Part shown: positions 18,528 to 25,369 of the stretch, piece after piece | Layout: every line of letters begins with the position of its first letter | How positions within the stretch are numbered: position 1 is the first letter of the stretch | From: Microvirga antarctica | GTDB taxonomy: Bacteria > Pseudomonadota > Alphaproteobacteria > Rhizobiales > Beijerinckiaceae | Length of the DNA stretch: 64,000 nt | Reading direction: 5' to 3' | NCBI RefSeq assembly: GCF_017921815.1 | Contig: NZ_JAGEMM010000008.1 | Location: 1 to 64,000 of the forward strand | Notes under the pieces: model-generated | Told to the model about the DNA's origin: nothing | Databases searched by the model: none | Seen by the model: the letters and a program-made list of their open reading frames with translations, nothing else | Translations under genes and position numbers: made by a program

Positions 18528-20372
18528 TCACCGACTGCGGGCAATTGGGCGCTTGCGGAAGATCAGCGAAAAGGCCCGCCGCAGGGCGAAAGTTGCAGGC
18601 GTCAGCGCTTCGTCGGAGACCAGCCTCGCCCCATCCTTGCGTCGGGCGAGCACCAGCCGCCGGTTGTGGAAGGCTTCCAGTTCCGGCCGGTGGCCGACAC
18701 TGATCATGGCCGCGTGGGGGAGACGCTGCGTGATCCGCTCCATGAGCGTCTCCTGCGCCTCGCCGTCGAGGGCCGAGGTCGCCTCGTCCATCACGATGAT
18801 GTCGGGCTTCTGGATGAAGAGCTGCGCGAAGGTCAGGCGCTGCTGCTCGCCACCGGACAGGGTTCTCTCCCACGGACGCTGTTCGTGGATGCGATCGACG
18901 AGATGGCCGAGCTCGGCGTCGCGCAGAGCCTGCTTCACATCCTCGTCATCAAGGCTTTCGGTGGGGTTGGGATAGGCCACCGCATGCTTGAGCGAGCCGA
19001 TCGGAACATAAGGACGCTGCGGCATGAAGAAGAGTTTCGCGCCCTTGCGGATGATGATGGCGCCCTCCCCCCATGGCCACAGACCCGCAATTGCGCGGAT
19101 GAGCGTGCTTTTTCCGGCGCCCGACTCGCCGACAACCAGCACACGCTCACCCTGGTTGATTCGCACCTGCGTCTCGCCCACGACCGCCGTACCGTCATCC
19201 AGATTGACCGATAGCCCGCGCAGTTCGAGGGAAGCCTGCTCGCCGTTCTCGGAGCGTACGATGTGGCCCGTGCCGGGCTCCTCCGCGCGTTCGAGACGAT
19301 CGAGCGAGACGATGAGGCCGGCTACCCGGTTGGCAGAGGCGGTCCAGTCGGCGAGCTTCGGGTAATTCTCCACGAGCCAGTTGAAGGATTGCTGCACAGT
19401 GACGAACGCGGTCGAGGCCTGCATGACCTCCCCAAGCGACATGGTGCCGGCAAGGTATTTGGGCGCACAGAGGATGATCGGGATGACAGGGGCCAGGATG
19501 AAGTTGCCGTAGGACACCACGGTCGTTCGCAGATACTGACCGCACAATTCGCGCCAGCGCATGATGACGTTGCCCAGCGCAACGCTCAATCCGCTGCGCT
19601 CCTCGGGCTCGCCTCCTAGCAGCGCGATGCTCTCACCGTTCTCGCGCAGCCGTGTGGCCGCGTAACGAAACTCGGCCTCCGCCTGATTCTTGCCCTCGGC
19701 CACCTGGACGAAGCGCCGACCGATGAAGAGCATCGCCGTGGTGGTAATGATCGAATAGATCACGGCGATGAAGACGAGGTAGCCGGGGACGTTGAATTCT
19801 CGCCCGCCCCATTCGAACGAGATCGACCCGCCCACAGCCCATAGAACGCTGATGAACGTGATGGCCGTGAGAATGGCTGTCGTGACCCCGAAGGCGAAAT
19901 CGACCGGCGACTCGGTGGCGATTCGCGTGTCATCCGCAATGCGGAATTCGGGGTTCTCGTGCTGGCCCTTGACGAGGTTGAGCTGATAATACCGGCCGTT
20001 CTTGAGCCAGCGGTCGATCTGGTAATCGGTCAGCCATGCGCGCCATGCCCGCTGCGTGGTCAGCCGGCCCCAGACGGATGCGACGTTGAAGGCGATGGCC
20101 GCAAGGGCCAACGGCACGAAGACAAGCGCGAGTGTGCCCACGACCGAAATGTCGCGTTTCTCCAGCGCATTGAAAAGATCCCGGTTCCAGACGTTGAGCC
20201 GGTACTGGACGAAGAGTTGTCCGAGGATGATCGCCAGCAGAGACAGGGTGAGAATCCACGCCTCGCGACGCCTCAACCCCGTCCAGAAACCTGATGCTGC
20301 TTTCCAAAACCGGGCGAACAGCCGGCGTCTCTCGAGGGTCGCGCCGTCGTCGTTCACTCTATTCTCCGGCAA
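18528..20372 (-). CDS. SbmA/BacA-related ABC transporter (fused membrane and ATPase domains)
   Basis: Encodes 614 residues. The first 350 are a membrane domain of the ABC_membrane_2/SbmA_BacA type (NVWNRDLFNALEKRD, W-x6-DYQIDRWLKNGRYYQL, NPEFRIADDTRI). The ATPase domain follows: Walker A VVGESGAGKST, signature LSGGEQQRL and Walker B IIVMDEATSALD. This layout matches YddA and the rhizobial BclA-like exporters rather than ATPase-less BacA. Related transporters move antimicrobial peptides or very-long-chain acyl substrates across the inner membrane. It is embedded in the GSR island, but no EcfG promoter is visible upstream. Confidence 0.9.
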   Translation of the reverse strand: MPENRVNDDGATLERRRLFARFWKAASGFWTGLRRREAWILTLSLLAIILGQLFVQYRLNVWNRDLFNALEKRDISVVGTLALVFVPLALAAIAFNVASVWGRLTTQRAWRAWLTDYQIDRWLKNGRYYQLNLVKGQHENPEFRIADDTRIATESPVDFAFGVTTAILTAITFISVLWAVGGSISFEWGGREFNVPGYLVFIAVIYSIITTTAMLFIGRRFVQVAEGKNQAEAEFRYAATRLRENGESIALLGGEPEERSGLSVALGNVIMRWRELCGQYLRTTVVSYGNFILAPVIPIILCAPKYLAGTMSLGEVMQASTAFVTVQQSFNWLVENYPKLADWTASANRVAGLIVSLDRLERAEEPGTGHIVRSENGEQASLELRGLSVNLDDGTAVVGETQVRINQGERVLVVGESGAGKSTLIRAIAGLWPWGEGAIIIRKGAKLFFMPQRPYVPIGSLKHAVAYPNPTESLDDEDVKQALRDAELGHLVDRIHEQRPWERTLSGGEQQRLTFAQLFIQKPDIIVMDEATSALDGEAQETLMERITQRLPHAAMISVGHRPELEAFHNRRLVLARRKDGARLVSDEALTPATFALRRAFSLIFRKRPIARSR

Positions 20373-20414
20373 TGATCAGATTATTGGATGCTGCACCGAC
20401 AGCGCAGCAGGCCT

Positions 20415-20948
20415 TCAGGCCCGTGTCGGGATAGCCCTGTCGAGGTGGGTGACGCACAGGCTCGGGCCGGATTCCTTGCCGGCCTGCGCAAGCGGGCTGA
20501 CCGAACCCAGGCAACCGTGCGGTTGGGCACGGCGTTTCGGCGCCGCGTCGTCCTCGCTTGCGCCGCGGGAGACGGGCTGCCGCTTCACGAGACTGGCGGG
20601 CTCTTCCTTCAGCGTCAGCACTGGAAGATCCGTATCCTTGGAATAGTACGTGGTATTGGACTTGGGATCAGAGCTGAACAGCACGTTGCCATTGTCGTCT
20701 TTCAAAACCACACGAACATTGGAGACCCCGACAAGCTCCACCACAGAAACGCCATGGCGAGACCCGGCGGGCGACGCGGGAGCCAACCGATCGGCCTTGG
20801 CAAAGGACTCCACCCCTCGGCTGACGGCAATCGACGAGGTTCCGACCGCATCCCGCCCGACGTCATCACTGATCGCACCCGGCGCGAAGCTCGCGACCAT
20901 AAAGGCACTCCCGATCATTCCGGTGACGGCTGCTGGCAGATGGAACAT
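20415..20948 (-). CDS. Exported protein of unknown function, EcfG promoter
   Basis: Encodes 177 residues from ATG at 20948, preceded by GGGAG. The N-terminus MFHLPAAVTGMIGSAFMVASFAPGA looks like a signal peptide or anchor. A central segment with alternating hydrophobic residues (VVELVGVSNVRVVLKDDNGNVLF) suggests a beta-rich fold, and the C-terminal third is basic with two cysteines. No family is recognised. A perfect EcfG-type promoter lies 54 nt upstream, and phyR is the next annotated protein gene on that side. It is presumably a periplasmic stress-response protein. Confidence 0.65.
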   Translation of the reverse strand: MFHLPAAVTGMIGSAFMVASFAPGAISDDVGRDAVGTSSIAVSRGVESFAKADRLAPASPAGSRHGVSVVELVGVSNVRVVLKDDNGNVLFSSDPKSNTTYYSKDTDLPVLTLKEEPASLVKRQPVSRGASEDDAAPKRRAQPHGCLGSVSPLAQAGKESGPSLCVTHLDRAIPTRA

Positions 20949-21001
20949 GGTCGTCTCCCGCCGTTCCAAGACTTTGTGGAAAGAGGCTTTCTCGGCAAAA
21001 C

Positions 21002-21026
21002 AACGCCACTGTTTCGCCTAGGTTCC
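21002..21026 (-). promoter_or_regulatory. EcfG-type promoter of the exported hypothetical gene
   Basis: Minus strand: GGAAC (21026-21022), 16-nt spacer, CGTT (21005-21002), a perfect match, 54 nt upstream of ATG 20948. Confidence 0.82.
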
Positions 21027-21062
21027 GGCACTTCGCGCGAACCTTCGTCAAGGTCCCACATC

Positions 21063-21088
21063 GGAACATTCGCGGTCTGGACAGCATT
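21063..21088 (+). promoter_or_regulatory. Possible EcfG-type promoter of a small RNA
   Basis: GGAAC (21063-21067), 17-nt spacer, CATT (21085-21088): a one-mismatch -10. No protein gene follows on this strand before the terminator at 21149-21177. Confidence 0.45.
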
Positions 21089-21093
21089 ATGTT

Positions 21094-21177
21094 ACGACCG
21101 GCCTCCTGGTCCTCCCCCGCATTCCCCTTGTGCATTGGCCGGCACCTGACAGACGGGCCCTCGGCCCGTCTGTTTTG
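21094..21177 (+). ncRNA. Candidate GSR-linked small RNA with CCTCC motifs
   Basis: Between the EcfG-like promoter at 21063-21088 and a strong terminator at 21149-21177 lies a stretch of about 84 nt without a plausible reading frame. It carries two CCTCC motifs (within 21100-21115), which as CCUCC are anti-Shine-Dalgarno elements typical of alphaproteobacterial small RNAs. The 5' end is estimated from the promoter position. Small RNAs under EcfG control are known in this class. Whether this belongs to a known family cannot be decided here. Confidence 0.45.
21149..21177 (+). terminator. Strong intrinsic terminator with no upstream protein gene
   Basis: An 11-bp perfect stem (ACAGACGGGCC / GGCCCGTCTGT) with loop CTC is followed by TTT then G. 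The orphan position suggests it ends a non-coding transcript. Confidence 0.7.
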
Positions 21178-21190
21178 TGGGGAGAGCATG

Positions 21191-21220
21191 AAAAAACCCG
21201 GCGGTGAGGCCGGGCTTTTC
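21191..21220 (-). terminator. Intrinsic terminator of phyR
   Basis: Read on the minus strand: AAGCCCGGC, a short loop, GCCGGG, then six T residues, located 23 nt after the phyR stop. Confidence 0.85.
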
Positions 21221-21242
21221 GAAGACGGCGACGCCGAGGCGT

Positions 21243-22046
21243 TTAGGCGGACGCCCTCACGTCGCGCCGGCGTGCGCTCTGCTGGAAGAACAGCGCTTGG
21301 CTGATGACCGCCGAGACATTGGCGGGCTGGAACGGCTTGGCGATGAGGAAGGCTGGCTCGGGACGCTCACCGGTCAGGAAGCGCTCAGGGTAGGCCGTGA
21401 TGAAGATGACCGGCACTTCGAAGGTTTTCAGGAGGTCGTTGACCGCATCGAGCCCCGAGCTGCCGTCGGCGAGCTGAATATCCGCAAGGATCAACCCCGG
21501 GCGCTTGGATGCCGCAAGCTTGACCGCCTCGGTGCGCGTGCGCGCCACGCCGGTCACGTTGTGGCCCAGACCCTCGACGAGCGCTTCCAGATCCATCGCG
21601 ATCAGCGGTTCGTCCTCGATGATCATGATGTCGGTCGCCATGTCGGCGGCCAGCTCCCGGCCCGCTTCATCGACAAGGTCACGGACCGAACGGGCATCGG
21701 TGGACAGGATCTTGCCGACCTCGTCCTCGCCGAACCCTTCCAGGCAAGACAGCAGAAACGCCTGACGGGGCAGTGGGGTGATCTGGCCAAGCCGAACTTC
21801 AGCCGGCAGGTCACGCTGGGTAAGATCGCTGCGGCCATTGACCGAAAGCGAGTTCCAGATCCGTGTGAAGACCTGAAACAGCTCGACCTTCACGTTGCCG
21901 TTCGGCGCGATGGTGTCAGGCTCGCTGACCAGCGTCTCAAGAGTTGCCGCAACGTAGGCATCACCGGCCATCTGGCTTCCGGTGAGCGCCCGTGCGTAGC
22001 GCCGTAGATATGGCAGGTGTTGGACGACAAGCTGCGCTGTCGACAT
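21243..22046 (-). CDS. phyR: PhyR, anti-anti-sigma response regulator of the general stress response
   Basis: Encodes 267 residues, the normal PhyR length. Residues 1-120 are the sigma-factor-like domain (LPYLRRYARALTGSQMAGDAYV, LPRQAFLLSCLEGF). Residues 138-260 are a receiver domain with IIEDEPLIAMDLE, the phospho-acceptor Asp in LILADIQLADGSSG, and FITAYPERF, the variant found in this family. When phosphorylated, PhyR sequesters NepR and frees EcfG. The start has AAGGGGA upstream. It is divergent from nepR-ecfG and carries its own near-consensus EcfG promoter, so the circuit is autoregulated. No cognate HWE/HisKA_2 kinase is present in the window. Confidence 0.97.
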   Translation of the reverse strand: MSTAQLVVQHLPYLRRYARALTGSQMAGDAYVAATLETLVSEPDTIAPNGNVKVELFQVFTRIWNSLSVNGRSDLTQRDLPAEVRLGQITPLPRQAFLLSCLEGFGEDEVGKILSTDARSVRDLVDEAGRELAADMATDIMIIEDEPLIAMDLEALVEGLGHNVTGVARTRTEAVKLAASKRPGLILADIQLADGSSGLDAVNDLLKTFEVPVIFITAYPERFLTGERPEPAFLIAKPFQPANVSAVISQALFFQQSARRRDVRASA

Positions 22047-22099
22047 TCGCGTCCCCTTGAATTTGGCTTTTTGACTTTTGGTTTCGATACGAACCCTCC

Positions 22100-22124
22100 A
22101 ACTCGGCAGGTCCGGAAAAGTTCC
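22100..22124 (-). promoter_or_regulatory. EcfG-type promoter of phyR
   Basis: Minus strand: GGAAC (22124-22120), 16-nt spacer, AGTT (22103-22100), one mismatch in the -10. Its -35 is separated from the nepR-ecfG -35 by only 7 bp, back to back. Confidence 0.78.
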
Positions 22125-22131
22125 CGCGCCT

Positions 22132-22156
22132 GGAACCGAACCACGCGGCGTGCGTT
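22132..22156 (+). promoter_or_regulatory. EcfG-type promoter of nepR-ecfG
   Basis: GGAAC (22132-22136), 16-nt spacer, CGTT (22153-22156), a perfect match, about 92 nt upstream of nepR. Confidence 0.85.
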
Positions 22157-22248
22157 GGGAACTAGGTCACTATGCGCTTACTGCCAAGTTTTGCAAACTG
22201 CGACGATTAAGATCGACGGCCAGAAAACACGGTCGCTAGGGGAATTAT

Positions 22249-22467
22249 ATGACGGCTGACAAGGGCAATAAGAGCGCCCGTGTTCTTCGGGAGGACGATT
22301 TCGGCGATAAGCTCGCATCCGATCCCAAACTCGACACCGTCAGCCAGAAGCGAATCGGCGACCAGTTGAGAGCGATGTACGACGACCTGGTCCAGCAGCC
22401 TGTTCCCGACAGATTCAAGGATCTTCTGGCCGCACTGGAAGGGAAAGGCGCGGAGACAAAGAAGTGA
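22249..22467 (+). CDS. nepR: NepR, anti-sigma factor
   Basis: Encodes 72 residues with the diagnostic core IGDQLRAMYDDLVQQPVPDRF (about residues 38-58) flanked by charged tails, as in all NepR proteins. It binds EcfG under non-stress conditions and PhyR~P under stress. ATG 22249 follows an AGGGGA site. Its stop overlaps the GTG start of ecfG (GTGA), coupling translation of sigma and anti-sigma factor. Confidence 0.96.
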   Translation: MTADKGNKSARVLREDDFGDKLASDPKLDTVSQKRIGDQLRAMYDDLVQQPVPDRFKDLLAALEGKGAETKK

Positions 22468-23009
22468 CCCTCGAGCCCGATCTGCGGGACGACCTTCTGG
22501 CCGCTGTGCCGAGCCTGCGGGCCTTCGCGATTTCTCTCTCCGGACATGTGGACCGCGCCGACGATCTGGTCCAGGACACGCTGCTCAGAGCATTGTCCAA
22601 CCTCCACCGCTTCGAGCGGGGCACGAACCTTAATGCCTGGCTGTTCACGATCCTCCGCAACCTGTTTCACTCTCAATACCGCAAGCGGCGACGGGAGGTG
22701 GAAGATCCGGACGGGTCTTACGCGAGCCGGCTGACCGTGCAACCGGAACAGGGCGCACGCCTCGATTTCGAGGATTTTCGGACGGCCCTTTCCACCCTCC
22801 CTCATGACCAAAGGGAAGCTTTGCTTCTGATCGGCGCATCGGGATTCTCCTACGAGGAGGCTGCTGTCATCTGCGGATGTGCTGTGGGAACCATCAAGAG
22901 CAGGGTCAACCGGGCGCGCTCGCGCCTGAGCAGCATCTTGAAGGTGGATGCGACGGAAGCCATAGGCTCCGACCCCGTGATCCGGGCAGCTCTCCACACC
23001 GCGCGATAA
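22464..23009 (+). CDS. ecfG: EcfG, general stress ECF sigma factor
   Basis: Encodes 181 residues from a GTG start overlapping the nepR stop by 4 nt. The sigma-2 region (VDRADDLVQDTLLRAL, NAWLFTILRNLFHSQYRK) and sigma-4 region (LPHDQREALLLIGASGFSYEEAA, GTIKSRVNRARSRL) are both complete. This is the ECF15-type sigma factor that directs transcription from GGAAC-N16/17-CGTT promoters. It is co-transcribed with nepR, and a bidirectional terminator follows about 30 nt after the stop. Confidence 0.96.
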   Translation: MTLEPDLRDDLLAAVPSLRAFAISLSGHVDRADDLVQDTLLRALSNLHRFERGTNLNAWLFTILRNLFHSQYRKRRREVEDPDGSYASRLTVQPEQGARLDFEDFRTALSTLPHDQREALLLIGASGFSYEEAAVICGCAVGTIKSRVNRARSRLSSILKVDATEAIGSDPVIRAALHTAR

Positions 23010-23036
23010 CTGTCGCCATGAGCCACCTCAGCATAC

Positions 23037-23063
23037 AAAAACGCCGCCCGAAGGCGGCGTTTT
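23037..23063. terminator. Bidirectional terminator between ecfG and the DUF1328 gene
   Basis: ACGCCGCC pairs with GGCGGCGT around CGAA, flanked by AAAA on the left and TTT(T) on the right, so it can end both converging transcripts. Confidence 0.87.
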
Positions 23064-23079
23064 CAAAATCATCCACTGA

Positions 23080-23253
23080 CTAGAGCGGTCGACGGCCGCG
23101 CAGCAATCCGATGACTGCCGAAATGGCGAAGAGGACGATGGCGACGAAGAAGATGAGTTTCGCGATCTCAACGGCAGTACCGGCGATTCCGCCGAAACCG
23201 AAGAGCGCTGCGACAAGTGCGACGATGAGAAAAGTGACTGCCCAGCCCAGCAT
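23080..23253 (-). CDS. DUF1328-family small membrane protein
   Basis: Encodes 57 residues from ATG at 23253, with AGAGG 7 nt upstream. The sequence starts [20 protein letters not shown] and ends LLRGRRPL, with two transmembrane helices and the [14 protein letters not shown] linker characteristic of DUF1328 (YtjA-like) inner-membrane proteins. These are frequent members of alphaproteobacterial stress regulons; their function is unknown. A near-consensus EcfG promoter precedes it at 23304-23329. It converges on ecfG and shares its terminator. Confidence 0.93.
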   Translation of the reverse strand: MLGWAVTFLIVALVAALFGFGGIAGTAVEIAKLIFFVAIVLFAISAVIGLLRGRRPL

Positions 23254-23303
23254 GATGTTACCTCTACAATTGATAAATCGGCACCTGCCGATGACACAGC
23301 GGT

Positions 23304-23329
23304 AACTCCAAGCGGAACCGTGGAGTTCC
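23304..23329 (-). promoter_or_regulatory. EcfG-type promoter of the DUF1328 gene
   Basis: Minus strand: GGAAC (23329-23325), 17-nt spacer, AGTT (23307-23304), one mismatch in the -10, about 50 nt upstream of the start codon. Confidence 0.68.
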
Positions 23330-23398
23330 GTGAAAAAGACTCATTCGCGCCGTTTGTTACAGTCGAAGCCTCACTCAGCAGGAGTTGAAGACAAACAT

Positions 23399-23423
23399 GG
23401 AACGGACCCATCGCCCCCACGTT
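23399..23423 (+). promoter_or_regulatory. EcfG-type promoter of the small membrane protein gene
   Basis: GGAAC (23399-23403), 16-nt spacer, CGTT (23420-23423), a perfect match. It lies 27 nt upstream of ATG 23451 and inside the longer open frame, which excludes the earlier starts. Confidence 0.8.
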
Positions 23424-23450
23424 GCCAACAGGAATGGGGAGAGAACTGAC

Positions 23451-23666
23451 ATGAACCATCCGGTTGCCCTGCGCGCCTTTATCGCCTTTTTGGCCGTCAG
23501 CGCTGCTGCGGCCGTTGTAGGATTTTCATCTCAGGCGGCTCTTGCAGAGGCGGCGTTTCTGATCGGTGGATCCGTTGCGGCGATGATGTTGCTGCTCGCC
23601 GCAGCTGCCAGGCAAAAACACCCTGAGCCGAAGCTCGTGCCCATTCCCATCCGAATTCGGCGCTGA
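23451..23666 (+). CDS. Small two-helix membrane protein, EcfG promoter
   Basis: Encodes 71 residues from ATG at 23451 (GGGGAGAG upstream). The frame is open from 23385, but the promoter at 23399-23423 lies within that extension. Two hydrophobic segments (ALRAFIAFLAVSAAAAVVGF and AFLIGGSVAAMMLLLAAAA) are followed by a basic tail ending PIPIRIRR. No family is recognised. It is a monocistronic stress-regulon member, followed by a strong terminator. Confidence 0.75.
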   Translation: MNHPVALRAFIAFLAVSAAAAVVGFSSQAALAEAAFLIGGSVAAMMLLLAAAARQKHPEPKLVPIPIRIRR

Positions 23667-23683
23667 AGCATCTCCAGAAAACA

Positions 23684-23712
23684 AAAGGCGGCCGCAGGGG
23701 CCGCCTTTTTTA
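23684..23712. terminator. Bidirectional terminator between small membrane protein and NCS2 permease
   Basis: AAGGCGGCC pairs with GGCCGCCTT around GCAGG, with an A-run to the left and TTTTTT to the right, serving both converging genes. Confidence 0.88.
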
Positions 23713-23725
23713 TGGCCGGTGGTTT

Positions 23726-25066
23726 TCACACGTCTGCCCGCAGAGCAGGATTGTCGCGCTCAGCATCCGCGCCCCGATTGAGGAGGTGAAACAGGATGAT
23801 TGCCCCGAAGGTCGCCGTCCCGATCCCGTCCAGAGTGAATCCGCCGATTGAAAGCTTGAAGTTGCCGGCTCCCAGAACGAGGGCCACGGCGACTGTAATC
23901 AGGTTGCGCGGATTGGAGAAATCCACCCGGTTTTCGACCCAGATCCGCCCCGCAGTCGCGGCAATCAAGCCGAACACCACAATCGACAAGCCGCCGAGGA
24001 CCGGACCGGGGATGGTGCCGATGAATGCGCCAAACTTTGGCGACAACCCGAGCACCAGCGCGATGATGGCCGCAATGACGAACACGATGGTCGAATAGAT
24101 CCGCGTGACCGCCATCACCCCCATGTTTTCCGCATAGGTCGTCATGCCGGTGCCGCCTGAGGCGCCGGAGATCATGGTCGCCAAACCGTCGCCCATGAAG
24201 GCCCGGCCGAGATAGGGATCGAGATTGCGCCCCGTCATTGCCCCGATGGCTTTGATATGACCGAGGTTTTCCGCCACGAGAATGATCGCCACAGGCGCAA
24301 TGAGGCTCATCGCCGAGAGGCTGAACACCGGCGACTGAAACGTCGGCAGGCCAAACCATGCCGCCTGCCCAACCTTGGCGAAATCGATCGCCGCGCCATA
24401 GCCGAGCCCATTGGCACCGATCAGATACGCGATGTAGCCAACCGCTCCCCCGACCAGCACCGGCAAGCGCCGCCACATGCCCGGCGCATAGACCGCCACA
24501 AGCCCCACGGCGATCACGGTGATGAGCGCGATCCAGCGGGCGAAGGCCGTTCCGGCGGCATTGTCCGGCGTCATTCCCGATGCGCTCGAAATGGCGATGG
24601 GTGCGAGCACAAGGCCGATGGCGGCGACGATTGCACCCGTCACCACCGGCGGCATCAGCCGCTCGACCCAGCGATGGCCGGCGATTTGCACCACAATACC
24701 AATGAGGAAATAGAGTGCCCCCGCCGCGATGATTCCGCCGAGCGCAAGGGGGATGTTGGGATTTGGCGCGCCCACAGACGCGCCGGTTGCCACGAGAACA
24801 GGGCCGATGAACGCAAAGCTCGATCCGAGATAGCTCGGCACCCGGCCGCCCACGACGAAGAAGAAGATGATCGTCGCGATACCCGAAAAGAGGATCGACA
24901 CGTTGGGATCGAATCCCATGAGAATGGGAGCGAGCACCGTCGCGCCGAACATGGCGACCACATGCTGCAGACCCAGAACGACCGTCTGCCCCATGGGCAG
25001 CCGCTCGTCGGGCATGATGATTCCCTCTGTCTTCAGAGTCCATCGTGGAAAGAAGCGTTCTGTCAT
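23726..25066 (-). CDS. NCS2-family uracil/xanthine permease
   Basis: Encodes 446 residues from ATG at 25066 (GGGGGAC upstream); the frame runs on to 25318 without family sequence. It has about 14 hydrophobic segments, QHVVAMFGATVLAPILMG near the N-terminus, and the NCS2 signature regions AENLGHIKAIG and GASGGTGMTTYAENMGVMAVTR. It is a proton-coupled importer of a nucleobase at the inner membrane. The AENxG motif is typical of uracil (UraA-like) members, but the substrate is not certain. It stands alone; no purine or pyrimidine pathway gene is near. Confidence 0.93.
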   Translation of the reverse strand: MTERFFPRWTLKTEGIIMPDERLPMGQTVVLGLQHVVAMFGATVLAPILMGFDPNVSILFSGIATIIFFFVVGGRVPSYLGSSFAFIGPVLVATGASVGAPNPNIPLALGGIIAAGALYFLIGIVVQIAGHRWVERLMPPVVTGAIVAAIGLVLAPIAISSASGMTPDNAAGTAFARWIALITVIAVGLVAVYAPGMWRRLPVLVGGAVGYIAYLIGANGLGYGAAIDFAKVGQAAWFGLPTFQSPVFSLSAMSLIAPVAIILVAENLGHIKAIGAMTGRNLDPYLGRAFMGDGLATMISGASGGTGMTTYAENMGVMAVTRIYSTIVFVIAAIIALVLGLSPKFGAFIGTIPGPVLGGLSIVVFGLIAATAGRIWVENRVDFSNPRNLITVAVALVLGAGNFKLSIGGFTLDGIGTATFGAIILFHLLNRGADAERDNPALRADV

Positions 25067-25369
25067 GGTCGTCCCCCAACTGCGCCTTACGGCATTACAT
25101 CGTAACGCCGGGTCCCGGCGACGGCCATAAAAGAGGGCAGCGGTACACAGGAGTTCGCGGATAGGCTGCCCGGCCGCCACTTCGCGGGACGCTTCGCAAG
25201 CTCGGCCGGCGGATATGACGATCAGGGCATTCTCAGCGGTCACTACAAAGGGCGCGTCGAACCGCAGGCCGTGATGATTTCCATCAACCGGGCCATGTGA
25301 TCGTTTGAGAATGGACATCGCGCCGCCGCGCCGCCAGACTTCCGTCCTTCACCGATGCGAGACTTGACG

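Noticed and set aside
25067-25318. Upstream extension of the NCS2 permease
   Set aside because: Residues before MTERFF have no NCS2 similarity, and ATG 25066 has a suitable ribosome site.
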